DNA of 64,000 nt, from positions 1-64,000 of the forward strand of contig CACYSI010000013.1 in NCBI GenBank assembly GCA_902776975.1, written 5' to 3'. Both the position numbers and the translations under genes were made by a program. The DNA is from an uncultured Ruminococcus sp. (lineage in GTDB: Bacteria > Bacillota > Clostridia > Oscillospirales > Acutalibacteraceae). Positions within the stretch are counted from its first letter, which is position 1, and the number at the start of each line of letters is the position of its first letter. Below, in pieces: positions 1-7,359 of this stretch. The notes beneath the pieces were generated by a model that made no database searches, had not been told where the DNA came from, and saw only the letters and a list, made by a program, of their open reading frames with translations.

Positions 1-95
1 TTCCGATTCTTCTGTTACCGGCTCCTGTCACGCGCCCTCTGCTTTTTTACATTTGTGACTTTTGCCTATTGACAAACGGTCACTACATAACAGTA

Positions 96-1034
96 TTAGT
101 ATTTGCTGAAAAGATTGATATTGTACTCTTCTATCTCGCTCAGCGAGCTCATGCTGAAGTTCGGGTCGGGATGATACCATGACTTGCTCTGATAGTAAGC
201 CATTATGGATGCCGTGCGGAAGGTGTAGCCGTGCCGCGCGAAGATCTCGTTGATCGCGTCCTGAGAGTAACTGCCCGATACCGGAGCGCCTAAGGCTGAA
301 GCAAAGGTCGCGCTGACCTCGCTCTCGGAGAGCATACGGGTCGATGAGTCTGGGAAGAGGTAGTCGTCGGAGCGATGCGATATCGCCTCGGTCTCGGTCT
401 CTTTACCTTTCGTCGCGGAGGTCGCCTCGGTCGATGATGTTGGCGGCTCAGTGTAGGCGGGCTTTGTGGGCGCTTCGGGAGCTTCTTCTACCGATACCGC
501 GCATGAGGCGGTGACGCCGTTGTTTGAGCTGCATATTATATTTGTAGTGCCTGCAGACTGACCTGTCACAAAGCCTTTTTCGTCCACTAAGGCTATGTTC
601 TCATCCTGAGATGACCATTTCAGCTCGGGGTCGGACGCGTCGGCGGGAGTGAATGAGGCGCTCAGCTGTATCGTCTTGCCCAGACCCAGTCTGATACTCG
701 TCGAGCCGAGGGTTATCGCGGTTATCAGCTTATCCGTGACCGTGACGGCGCATACCTGAGAGGAGCCGTCCTCTGATGATACGGTGATGTTGGCGGTGCC
801 TGCCTTCTTGGCGCTTACCGTGCCGGCGTGTACCGTAGCTACGTCCTCGTTGTCCGACGTCCACTTCAGCTTGGCGGCGTCGCCCGCGTCGAGCTTAGCG
901 CTTTCGCCTACCGTAAGGCTCAGCTCTGTCTGATCCAGGGTGAGCTTTTCAGCCTTAGAGCCGAACAGACCGCAGCCGGTCATACAGATAGCGATAAGGG
1001 CTATTGCTGTGATAACAGATATGATTCTTTTCAT
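96..1034 (-). CDS. Lipoprotein with two Big_2 Ig-like domains and a C-terminal YARHG domain
   Basis: Predicted surface lipoprotein of 312 residues. The start is placed at the ATG at 1034 because GGAGG lies just upstream and the protein then begins with a lipoprotein signal (MKRIISV..., lipobox ending MTGC, Cys about residue 21). Two bacterial Ig-like group 2 repeats follow (about 31-101 and 104-185), each with the pattern of a sequence like LSLTVGESAKL, a W-x-S core and a final AGTANI/AGTTNI. A Pro/Thr/Glu-rich linker (about 190-230) leads to a YARHG domain (about 245-312), recognisable from INEIFARHGYTF and SKSWYHP. Big_2 domains usually act as adhesion or spacer modules and YARHG domains are extracellular with unknown ligand. 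It has its own promoter and a long structured leader. Confidence 0.85.
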   Translation of the reverse strand: MKRIISVITAIALIAICMTGCGLFGSKAEKLTLDQTELSLTVGESAKLDAGDAAKLKWTSDNEDVATVHAGTVSAKKAGTANITVSSEDGSSQVCAVTVTDKLITAITLGSTSIRLGLGKTIQLSASFTPADASDPELKWSSQDENIALVDEKGFVTGQSAGTTNIICSSNNGVTASCAVSVEEAPEAPTKPAYTEPPTSSTEATSATKGKETETEAISHRSDDYLFPDSSTRMLSESEVSATFASALGAPVSGSYSQDAINEIFARHGYTFRTASIMAYYQSKSWYHPDPNFSMSSLSEIEEYNINLFSKY

Positions 1035-1055
1035 GGCAATCCTCCGATGTTTTTG

Positions 1056-1234
1056 TTTGACAGGAAACCGCGACAAACCGTGTACATTGATGCACGGTCA
1101 GATGATCTTTACAAATCATCCGGATTCCCAAGACTGTCAAACAAAAAAGATTATTGTCCCCGCTCAGTTGCACGCTGCGCGCGCGAGCGATGGGTATACG
1201 AAAGCGGACGCGCTTGACACGCTCGCTTTCTTGT
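1056..1234. repeat. Structured about 178-nt intergenic repeat, copy 1
   Basis: This 179-nt segment matches 9050-9227 in length, order and several blocks. It opens with TTTGACAG, which can pair with CTGTCAAA at 1134-1141, and continues with a conserved core (TCCCCGCTCAGT, GAGCGATGGGTA, ACGAAA, GCTTTCTTGT). The core can form two hairpins: CGCTC with GAGCG enclosing a second GC-rich stem, and GAAAGCG with CGCTTTC. The 5' half differs in sequence from copy 2 but also forms small hairpins (CCGTG/CACGG; GATGAT/ATCATC). On the minus strand it lies inside the leader between the promoter at 1268-1296 and the lipoprotein start at 1034, with a T-rich run after the first core hairpin. I do not recognise the family. 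Confidence 0.6.
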
Positions 1235-1267
1235 TTCGGATCTTCCCTCAGAATTCTACCGTATTTT

Positions 1268-1296
1268 ATTATAACATAAAAATCGCTTTAGGTCAA
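1268..1296 (-). promoter_or_regulatory. Sigma-A type promoter for the YARHG lipoprotein gene
   Basis: On the minus strand TTGACC (1296-1291) and TATAAT (1273-1268) are separated by 17 bp. A transcript starting near 1261 would carry a leader of about 225 nt containing the structured repeat before the ATG at 1034. The -35 box sits in the loop of the terminator-like hairpin of the preceding gene. Confidence 0.65.
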
Positions 1297-1308
1297 TAAA
1301 GCGGTTTT
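1277..1308 (-). terminator. Rho-independent terminator after the DUF3783 gene
   Basis: Minus-strand hairpin AAAACCGCTTTA/TAAAGCGATTTT with a 6-nt loop running into a T tract; it lies 18 bp past the stop of the DUF3783 gene. Confidence 0.6.
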
Positions 1309-1325
1309 GTACCCGATTTTTGTCG

Positions 1326-1700
1326 CTATTTCTGATCATGGGCGTTCATGCCCTTAGCTATGGCATCGCGCTCGGCGCACAGCTCTTTGTACAGCTCGTA
1401 TGAGGTGAAGCCCTCGTTAGTCGGCGTATGTATCGCCTTGAGCGGTACGATGATCTTGTTGCGCCTGAGCTGATCTATAAAGAGGTTAAGCATACCGCCT
1501 CTGATACCCGATATATACAGCATCTCATCGTCAAAGTCATCGCCGTCCGTTATCTGAGATTCGTCCGACACGCCTATCAGATATCCGAGCTTATGTCCGT
1601 ACTCGCTCTTGTCTACCGAGCGTGATCCTATGTTCAGCCTGCGGCAGAGCATCTTAAGCTTAGCGTCTTTTGCGGGATTCAGATTATATATCAGTACCAT
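1326..1700 (-). CDS. DUF3783 domain-containing protein
   Basis: A 124-residue soluble protein with a strong ribosome site (AAGGAGGG) before the ATG. The pattern MVLIYNLNPAKDAKLK at the N-terminus, EMLYISGI in the middle and VPLKAIHTPTN followed by ELYKELCAE fits the clostridial DUF3783 family. Function unknown. It stands alone between a terminator and the divergently placed FN3 gene. No signal peptide or membrane segment is seen. Confidence 0.7.
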   Translation of the reverse strand: MVLIYNLNPAKDAKLKMLCRRLNIGSRSVDKSEYGHKLGYLIGVSDESQITDGDDFDDEMLYISGIRGGMLNLFIDQLRRNKIIVPLKAIHTPTNEGFTSYELYKELCAERDAIAKGMNAHDQK

Positions 1701-1823
1701 GCTATCCCTCCTTATCGGTCAAATCATAGCATAATGAGCGGCTTTTTGTCAAACTTAGGCTTTCGGATATCGCACCGAATGCCTATCTATCAATTGTGTA
1801 ATCAGCTTGTAATCTGTCTGTTG

Positions 1824-1852
1824 TTGACTGTTACAGGGGTTTAATATATACT
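1824..1852 (+). promoter_or_regulatory. Sigma-A type promoter for the FN3/C39 protein
   Basis: TTGACT (1824-1829), 17 bp, TATACT (1847-1852), about 65 bp before the ATG at 1919. Confidence 0.65.
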
Positions 1853-1918
1853 TAAAATAGCTATATATAGGTATTTTTCAGTGATTTTAAATAATCAGTT
1901 TTTAAGGCAGGTGTTAAA

Positions 1919-4900
1919 ATGAACAGAAAAACCAAAGCGCTTATCGTATTGCTTACCGTACTCATGGCGTTCACTTCGATCGCCGCTCCCGTCTCGGCAG
2001 CCGAGGCATACTCTCAGGATGCCGAGATAGCTGTCACCGGCGCGGCTAAGCCCGAGTTCACATCGGTCGGACCTGCACAGGGCGGTATCGGACTGAGATG
2101 GGCTAAGGTAGACTCAGTCAACCTCTATCGCTTAGACCGCTATTATGATGATGGCCGCAGCTGGGTGACGCTCGTCAAAACCTCTGACCTGAGTTATGTA
2201 GATACCGGCGTTGCCTCGGGCAATAGCTATCGCTACAGACTGCTCGGCGTCAACTCGGCAGGCACGGAGGTGACGCCTTCGGTCACCGTTACATACACAT
2301 ATACGGCGCCTCCCGAGATAACCTCCGCCGAGATGACCCCGGACGGCATCAAGGTGACATGGAGCAAGCCCTCGGGCGTAGCGTCAGTCGCTCTGTACCG
2401 CAGGGACAGCGATGGGTGGAAGCGTATCAGGACCACAGGCACGACTACCACATATACGGATAAGACCGCTACCTCGGGCGGCGTATATACCTATACCGTA
2501 CGCGCTCTCGACGCCGACGGCAAATTCATGTACGATTATTACGATGAGAAGGGCGTGAGCGTAAAGCGTCTCGCTACTCCCGAGCTCAGCGTATCTAACG
2601 CCGCGGGCGGAGTCAAGGTCAGCTGGAAGGCTGTAGACGACGCCGATGCGTATCGCGTTTTTGTCAAGAAAAGCGGCAATTGGACTGTAGTAGGCGATAC
2701 CTCCGAGACGAGCCTCATCGACACCAAGGCGGTATCGGGCAACAGCTATACCTATACCGTGCGCTGTATCAGCTCCGATGGTAAGATATACGAGAGTTAT
2801 TATGATACCGCGGGCAAGAGCCTGAGCTACATAGCCGCGCCTGCTCTCAAGTCCGCTCAGTGTACCAACACCGGCATCCAGCTCAGCTGGGCGGCGTCAG
2901 CCGGAGCCGATCACTACCGTGTGTTCCGCAAGACGGAAGACGGCTGGGCGAGAGTCGGCGATACAAACTCCACCGGTATGCTGATAGAAGATGTTAAGGC
3001 GGGCGAGAGCTACATCTTTACCGTGCGCTGCGTCGCCTCAAACGGCAGCTATTGCAGCTCCTTTTACAGTGAGGGTATCAGCGCCGCCTATCTCACGGCT
3101 CCGGTGTTCTCCGTAGCCTGCGGAGCTAAGGGTGTGGATATCAAGTGGGAGCCTGTCAAGGGAGCCGTCAACTACCGTGTATACTACTACGGCAGCAAGG
3201 GCTGGACTAAGCTCACCGAAACGACCGAGACCTCTGTCACTGATACCGTAGTCAGCTCCGACTACACTTATACATATACAGTCCGCTGTATCAACGCCGA
3301 CGGTACCGCCTTCACCAGCGGTCACCTCGCCGGCAAGAGCGTGCATTATATCGCCGCTCCCGTCATCAGCTCTATGACTAACATAACAGGCGGTGTAAAG
3401 CTGAGCTGGGGCGCTGTCAAGGGCGCCGCTAAGTACAGAGTCTATTATCTCGGCAGCAAGGGCTGGACGCGTATGGCTGACACTACCTCTACCACATACA
3501 CAGACTCTGATGTTTCATCCGGCGGCAACTACACCTACACGGTTCGCTGCCTGAACTCCGTGGGCAACGCCTTTACCAGCTATTTTCAGCCGAGCGCCAA
3601 GCATATGTATATAGCTCCCCCTTCATTCAGCCTCAGCCACGCCAAGGACGGCATCACCGTCAGCTGGCCTCAGCCCAAGGGAGCTGTTAAGTACCGCGTA
3701 TACCGCTACGGCGAGAGCTGCTGGGAAAAACTCACCGATATCACCGAGACCTCTTACACCGATAAGGACGTTGAGTCGGGCGAGACCTATAAGTATACCG
3801 TCCGATGCCTTAATGAAGACAGCACCAAGGCTGTCAGCGACTTTCTTGCCGGCAAGAGTCTCAAGTTTCTTGGGGCTCCCAAGGTGACTTCGGCGGTGAA
3901 CTCCCCCACAGGCGTTACAGTCAAGTGGGACGCCGTGCAGGGCGCGTCAAAGTACCGCGTATATCATAAGACCGGCGACGGCTCGTGGAAGCGTATTGCC
4001 GAGACCGCGTCTACATCTTATGTAGACACCTCGGCAGAGTCAGGCAACACATACAAGTATACCGTCCGCTGTGTCAACTCATCGGGCACTGCCTTTGAGT
4101 CATCTTTCTATGAGGACGGCGTGTCAGTACACTATATCGCCGCTCCCAAGAACATCAAGGCTGTCTGCTATAAGAACAGCATCAAGATCAGCTGGGATAA
4201 GTCAGAGGGCGCAGCCAAGTACCGCGTGTACTATTACGGCAGAAAGGGCTGGACACGGCTCGCTCTCACCTCAGACAACAGCGTTATCGACAACGACGTA
4301 GCCTCGGGCTATACATACAGATACACCGTCCGCTGTGTAACTCAGGACGGCGAAACTTTTACCTCCGACTTTGATCATACAGGCGCCTCATGTCCCTACA
4401 ACGCCGTGCCTGTGCTCAGCGCCCCTGACTGTACGGAGGACGGCATCATGATATCGTGGAAGAAGCCGTCATCGAGCGCCTATTTCAGAGTATATCGCTA
4501 CGAGAGCAAGGGCTGGACCAAGATCGCCGAGACAGATCAGAGCTCTTATATAGACTATGAGGTAGAGTCCGACAACACATACCGCTATACCGTTCGCTGT
4601 GTTTCGACTGACGGCAAGAGGTTCACATCCGACTACGACTCCAAGGGCGTCAGCGTACACTATGTGGCCGCTCCCAAGCTCGCGAGCATGGAGAACCTCA
4701 ATAACAGCATCACCTTCACATGGACCAAGCCCGCCGGCTCATCAAGATACAGAGTATATAAAAAGGTCAACGGCTCATGGAAGCGTCTGACAGAGACCAC
4801 CTCCAACAGTTATACCGACTCGGACGTCTACTTAGGCGGCACATATACCTATACGGTAAGATGTCTGAGCAGCGACGGCAAGACCTTCATCAGCGGCTTT

Positions 4901-5410
4901 GATCCCTACAGCTTCATCTTCACCGTATCGGGTGAGGATTTCTGCTACTACGACCAGACTCAGTACGACTATCCCTACGGCGACGATACAATAGCCTACT
5001 CGGGCTGCGGTCCGACGTGCTTTGCCATGGTAGCCTCGACCATCAAGAAAAAAGCGATCACCCCCGTAGACGCCGTAGCGTGGTGCGGCAACGACTACTA
5101 CGTCTACGAAGTAGGCACTATGTGGAGCTACTTTGAGGCTGCCTGCGATCACTTCGGGGTAGGCTATGAGGGTCAGACATATGAGATCAGCGAGGCTGTA
5201 GCGGCTCTCAAAAAGGGCAAGTACGTCATCAGCTCTCACGGACCGGGACGCTTTACCAGAGGCGGTCACTTCATCGTCATGGCGGGTGTTGATACTAACG
5301 GCAAGATCATCGTTTACGATCCCAACGGCGGCAACCACTTTGTGGGCACCCCGTTCACGGCGGCTGAGATAGACGAGTCAGCCACCAGCTTCTGGATCTT
5401 CGGCAAATAA
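1919..5410 (+). CDS. Secreted multi-FN3 protein with C-terminal C39-like cysteine peptidase domain
   Basis: An 1163-residue exported protein. A signal peptide (about 1-27, ending PVSA) is followed by eleven tandem fibronectin type III-like repeats of about 86-90 residues (about 43-1000), each starting near an xAP/xPP hinge, then a W strand (KVSWKAV-like), a YRVY/YRVF strand and a closing YTYTVRC motif. The last about 155 residues (1007-1163) form a papain-like C39-type domain: SGCGPTC with the likely nucleophile Cys1030, GGHFIV with His1117 and VYDPN with Asp1134. There is no LPxTG or dockerin, so retention on the cell is unclear. Family knowledge suggests a surface protein whose peptidase cleaves or cross-links proteins; substrate unknown. 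A terminator follows the gene. Confidence 0.85.
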   Translation: MNRKTKALIVLLTVLMAFTSIAAPVSAAEAYSQDAEIAVTGAAKPEFTSVGPAQGGIGLRWAKVDSVNLYRLDRYYDDGRSWVTLVKTSDLSYVDTGVASGNSYRYRLLGVNSAGTEVTPSVTVTYTYTAPPEITSAEMTPDGIKVTWSKPSGVASVALYRRDSDGWKRIRTTGTTTTYTDKTATSGGVYTYTVRALDADGKFMYDYYDEKGVSVKRLATPELSVSNAAGGVKVSWKAVDDADAYRVFVKKSGNWTVVGDTSETSLIDTKAVSGNSYTYTVRCISSDGKIYESYYDTAGKSLSYIAAPALKSAQCTNTGIQLSWAASAGADHYRVFRKTEDGWARVGDTNSTGMLIEDVKAGESYIFTVRCVASNGSYCSSFYSEGISAAYLTAPVFSVACGAKGVDIKWEPVKGAVNYRVYYYGSKGWTKLTETTETSVTDTVVSSDYTYTYTVRCINADGTAFTSGHLAGKSVHYIAAPVISSMTNITGGVKLSWGAVKGAAKYRVYYLGSKGWTRMADTTSTTYTDSDVSSGGNYTYTVRCLNSVGNAFTSYFQPSAKHMYIAPPSFSLSHAKDGITVSWPQPKGAVKYRVYRYGESCWEKLTDITETSYTDKDVESGETYKYTVRCLNEDSTKAVSDFLAGKSLKFLGAPKVTSAVNSPTGVTVKWDAVQGASKYRVYHKTGDGSWKRIAETASTSYVDTSAESGNTYKYTVRCVNSSGTAFESSFYEDGVSVHYIAAPKNIKAVCYKNSIKISWDKSEGAAKYRVYYYGRKGWTRLALTSDNSVIDNDVASGYTYRYTVRCVTQDGETFTSDFDHTGASCPYNAVPVLSAPDCTEDGIMISWKKPSSSAYFRVYRYESKGWTKIAETDQSSYIDYEVESDNTYRYTVRCVSTDGKRFTSDYDSKGVSVHYVAAPKLASMENLNNSITFTWTKPAGSSRYRVYKKVNGSWKRLTETTSNSYTDSDVYLGGTYTYTVRCLSSDGKTFISGFDPYSFIFTVSGEDFCYYDQTQYDYPYGDDTIAYSGCGPTCFAMVASTIKKKAITPVDAVAWCGNDYYVYEVGTMWSYFEAACDHFGVGYEGQTYEISEAVAALKKGKYVISSHGPGRFTRGGHFIVMAGVDTNGKIIVYDPNGGNHFVGTPFTAAEIDESATSFWIFGK

Positions 5411-5426
5411 TAAATATCATCAGCAG

Positions 5427-5454
5427 AGCGCCTCTGATTTCAGGGGCGCTTTTT
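5427..5454 (+). terminator. Rho-independent terminator after the FN3/C39 gene
   Basis: AGCGCCTCTG hairpin with CAGGGGCGCT followed by five T residues, 17 bp past the stop codon. Confidence 0.8.
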
Positions 5455-5455
5455 G

Positions 5456-5484
5456 TTGACTTTTGATGTATCTGTAAGTATAAT
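5456..5484 (+). promoter_or_regulatory. Promoter of thyA-folA
   Basis: TTGACT (5456-5461), 17 bp spacer, TATAAT (5479-5484), 34 bp before the thyA ATG. Confidence 0.75.
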
Positions 5485-5518
5485 TGATTTGAGAAAATTT
5501 AGTTAGGATGGATGAGCT

Positions 5519-6349
5519 ATGAGCTATGCCGATCTGGTATTTAAAGAGAATTGTAAAGAGATAATCACAAACGGTTATTCGGACGCAGAGCTGAACGTCA
5601 GACCCCACTGGGAGGACGGCGCGCCCGCCCATACGATCAAGAAGTTCGGCGTAGTCAACCGCTATGACCTCAGCCGCGAGTTCCCGATCATGACCCTGCG
5701 CAAGGTGTACTTCAAGAGCTGTATCGACGAGCTGCTCTGGATATGGCAGAAGAAGTCCAACGATATCCATGATCTCAAGAGCCATATCTGGGACTCCTGG
5801 GCTGATGAAAACGGCACCATAGGCAAGGCGTACGGCTATCAGCTCGGCGTTAAGCACAGATACCCCGAGGGCGAGTTCGACCAGGTCGACAGAGTCCTCT
5901 TCGACCTCAAGAATCATCCCGAGTCGCGCCGTATCATGACTAATATCTACAATCATCACGACCTGTCCGAGATGGGGCTCTACCCCTGCGCCTACAGCGT
6001 GACCCTCAACGTCACCGGCAACAGGCTCAATATGATACTCAACCAGCGCTCGCAGGATATGCTCGTAGCTAATAACTGGAACGTCTGCCAGTACGCGATA
6101 CTGCTGCATATGTTCGCTCAGGTCTCGGGCTTTGAGGCGGGCGAGCTGGTACACGTTATCGCCGACGCTCATATCTATGACAGACACGTTGATTCAGTCA
6201 AAAGGATCATAGAGCTTGAGCCCTTTGACGCGCCTAAGCTGTGGATAAATCCCGATGTCAAAGATTTCTACGATTTCACTCTCGATGACTTCAAGCTCAT
6301 AGACTACAAGTTCCATGAGTTCAACGAGAAGATACCCGTAGCCATTTGA
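5519..6349 (+). CDS. thyA: Thymidylate synthase
   Basis: Converts dUMP to dTMP with methylene-tetrahydrofolate. The 276-residue length fits ThyA. Visible landmarks are ELLWIWQ and WDSWADENG in the N-half, SRRIM (the arginine pair contributing to dUMP phosphate binding), the catalytic Cys157 in YPCAYS, QRSQD at 176-180 (usually QRSCD), NVCQYAILLHMFAQ and the C-terminal PVAI tail that closes on the substrate. The usual N-terminal RTGT loop is replaced by RPHWEDGAPAH. The ATG has a weak GGATG ribosome site. folA follows 23 bp later, the usual pairing because ThyA produces the dihydrofolate that DHFR reduces. Confidence 0.93.
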   Translation: MSYADLVFKENCKEIITNGYSDAELNVRPHWEDGAPAHTIKKFGVVNRYDLSREFPIMTLRKVYFKSCIDELLWIWQKKSNDIHDLKSHIWDSWADENGTIGKAYGYQLGVKHRYPEGEFDQVDRVLFDLKNHPESRRIMTNIYNHHDLSEMGLYPCAYSVTLNVTGNRLNMILNQRSQDMLVANNWNVCQYAILLHMFAQVSGFEAGELVHVIADAHIYDRHVDSVKRIIELEPFDAPKLWINPDVKDFYDFTLDDFKLIDYKFHEFNEKIPVAI

Positions 6350-6372
6350 TCATCTGATAAAGGAAGAGTACT

Positions 6373-7272
6373 ATGAAGCTGATAGTAGCGGTAGATGAAA
6401 AGTGGGGCATAGGCAAGGACGGCGATCTGCTCAAGTCTATCCCCGATGATATGAGATTTTTCAGAGAGAAGACACGCTCGGCGGTACTCGTCATGGGCTA
6501 CAACACCCTGCTGTCGTTCCCCGGCAGCAAGCCTCTGCCCGGCAGACTCAACATCGTCCTTGCCGACGTTGAGGGTCTGCGTATACCGGGCGCCGTGGTC
6601 TGCGGCTCTATGAGCGGCTTGTTCGAGCTTCTTAAGACCTTTGACAGCGATGAGGTATATGTCATAGGCGGCGGTTCCATGTACCGCCAGCTCCTGCCGT
6701 ACTGCGATACAGCGTATATAACCAAGATGCGCTTTGACGGCGGCGCCGATACCTTCATCCCCGATATAGACGAGATCGCCGAGTGGTCGATAAGCTCGGA
6801 GTCTGAGCTTAAGGAGTGCGAGGGGATCGAGTATTCCTTTGTCGAGTATCATAACTCATCTGTCGAGCCTTTCCCCGACGGTCAGAGCTTCGGCGGCAGA
6901 GATAAGGGCATACCCGAGCTTTTCAAGAGATATAAGGAGCTGTCCTTTGGTCTTATCGACTGTGACGACAGCGCTTATCGCGCCGAGGCAGCCGCCATTC
7001 TCCGCGCCGTTTTCGAGCCTCTTAAGGACGGCATGACGGCGGCTGATACTGAGGCGTTTATCAGTGGCGGAGCGTCGTTCGGAGATCATCTGACCTCGAG
7101 CCGACTTGCCGTCGCGCCGGATGAAATAGCTGCGCTCAACAGTCGCTTCGGTTCAGACGCGGATACATACCGGGTCTGTGTCGGCAGAGGCGATCTCGAT
7201 ACATTCATCACACGCCTTGAATCGGGAGAGAGTATCTCCGATATACAGGCGGACTATATCTGTGCCGATTAA
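6373..7272 (+). CDS. folA: Dihydrofolate reductase with a long C-terminal extension
   Basis: NADPH-dependent reduction of dihydrofolate, paired with thyA directly upstream. Residues 1 to about 160 form a complete DHFR: VAVDEKWGIGKDG at the start, DMRFFREKT, VLVMGYNT and the nucleotide-binding VIGGGSMYRQLLPYCD. The protein is 299 residues, about 140 more than a normal DHFR. The extension (about 161-299) is Asp/Ser/Ala-rich, appears soluble and helical (for example IPELFKRYKELSF and AAAILRAVFEPLK), and I do not recognise it. The frame is open throughout with the same codon style, so the extension looks real rather than a read-through error. A ribosome site (AAGGAAGAG) precedes the ATG. Confidence 0.85.
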   Translation: MKLIVAVDEKWGIGKDGDLLKSIPDDMRFFREKTRSAVLVMGYNTLLSFPGSKPLPGRLNIVLADVEGLRIPGAVVCGSMSGLFELLKTFDSDEVYVIGGGSMYRQLLPYCDTAYITKMRFDGGADTFIPDIDEIAEWSISSESELKECEGIEYSFVEYHNSSVEPFPDGQSFGGRDKGIPELFKRYKELSFGLIDCDDSAYRAEAAAILRAVFEPLKDGMTAADTEAFISGGASFGDHLTSSRLAVAPDEIAALNSRFGSDADTYRVCVGRGDLDTFITRLESGESISDIQADYICAD

Positions 7273-7288
7273 AAATATTGTCAAATTT

Positions 7289-7315
7289 AAAACCTTTTTG
7301 TATTCCGCTGCATCT
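7289..7315 (+). promoter_or_regulatory. Possible ECF-type promoter before the membrane sigma factor gene
   Basis: AAAACCTTTTT (7289-7299) followed after about 11 bp by CATCT resembles the AACC...GTC/ATC style of ECF sigma promoters, which would allow autoregulation. Only a visual resemblance; no good sigma-A promoter is seen in the 87-bp gap. Confidence 0.35.
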
Positions 7316-7359
7316 TTCTGTTGTAGAGTACCTGTATTGCAGACACGGAGGTTGATACG

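Noticed and set aside
5420..6187. 255-residue open frame antisense to thyA
   Set aside because: Shadow of thyA on the minus strand that also crosses the thyA promoter.
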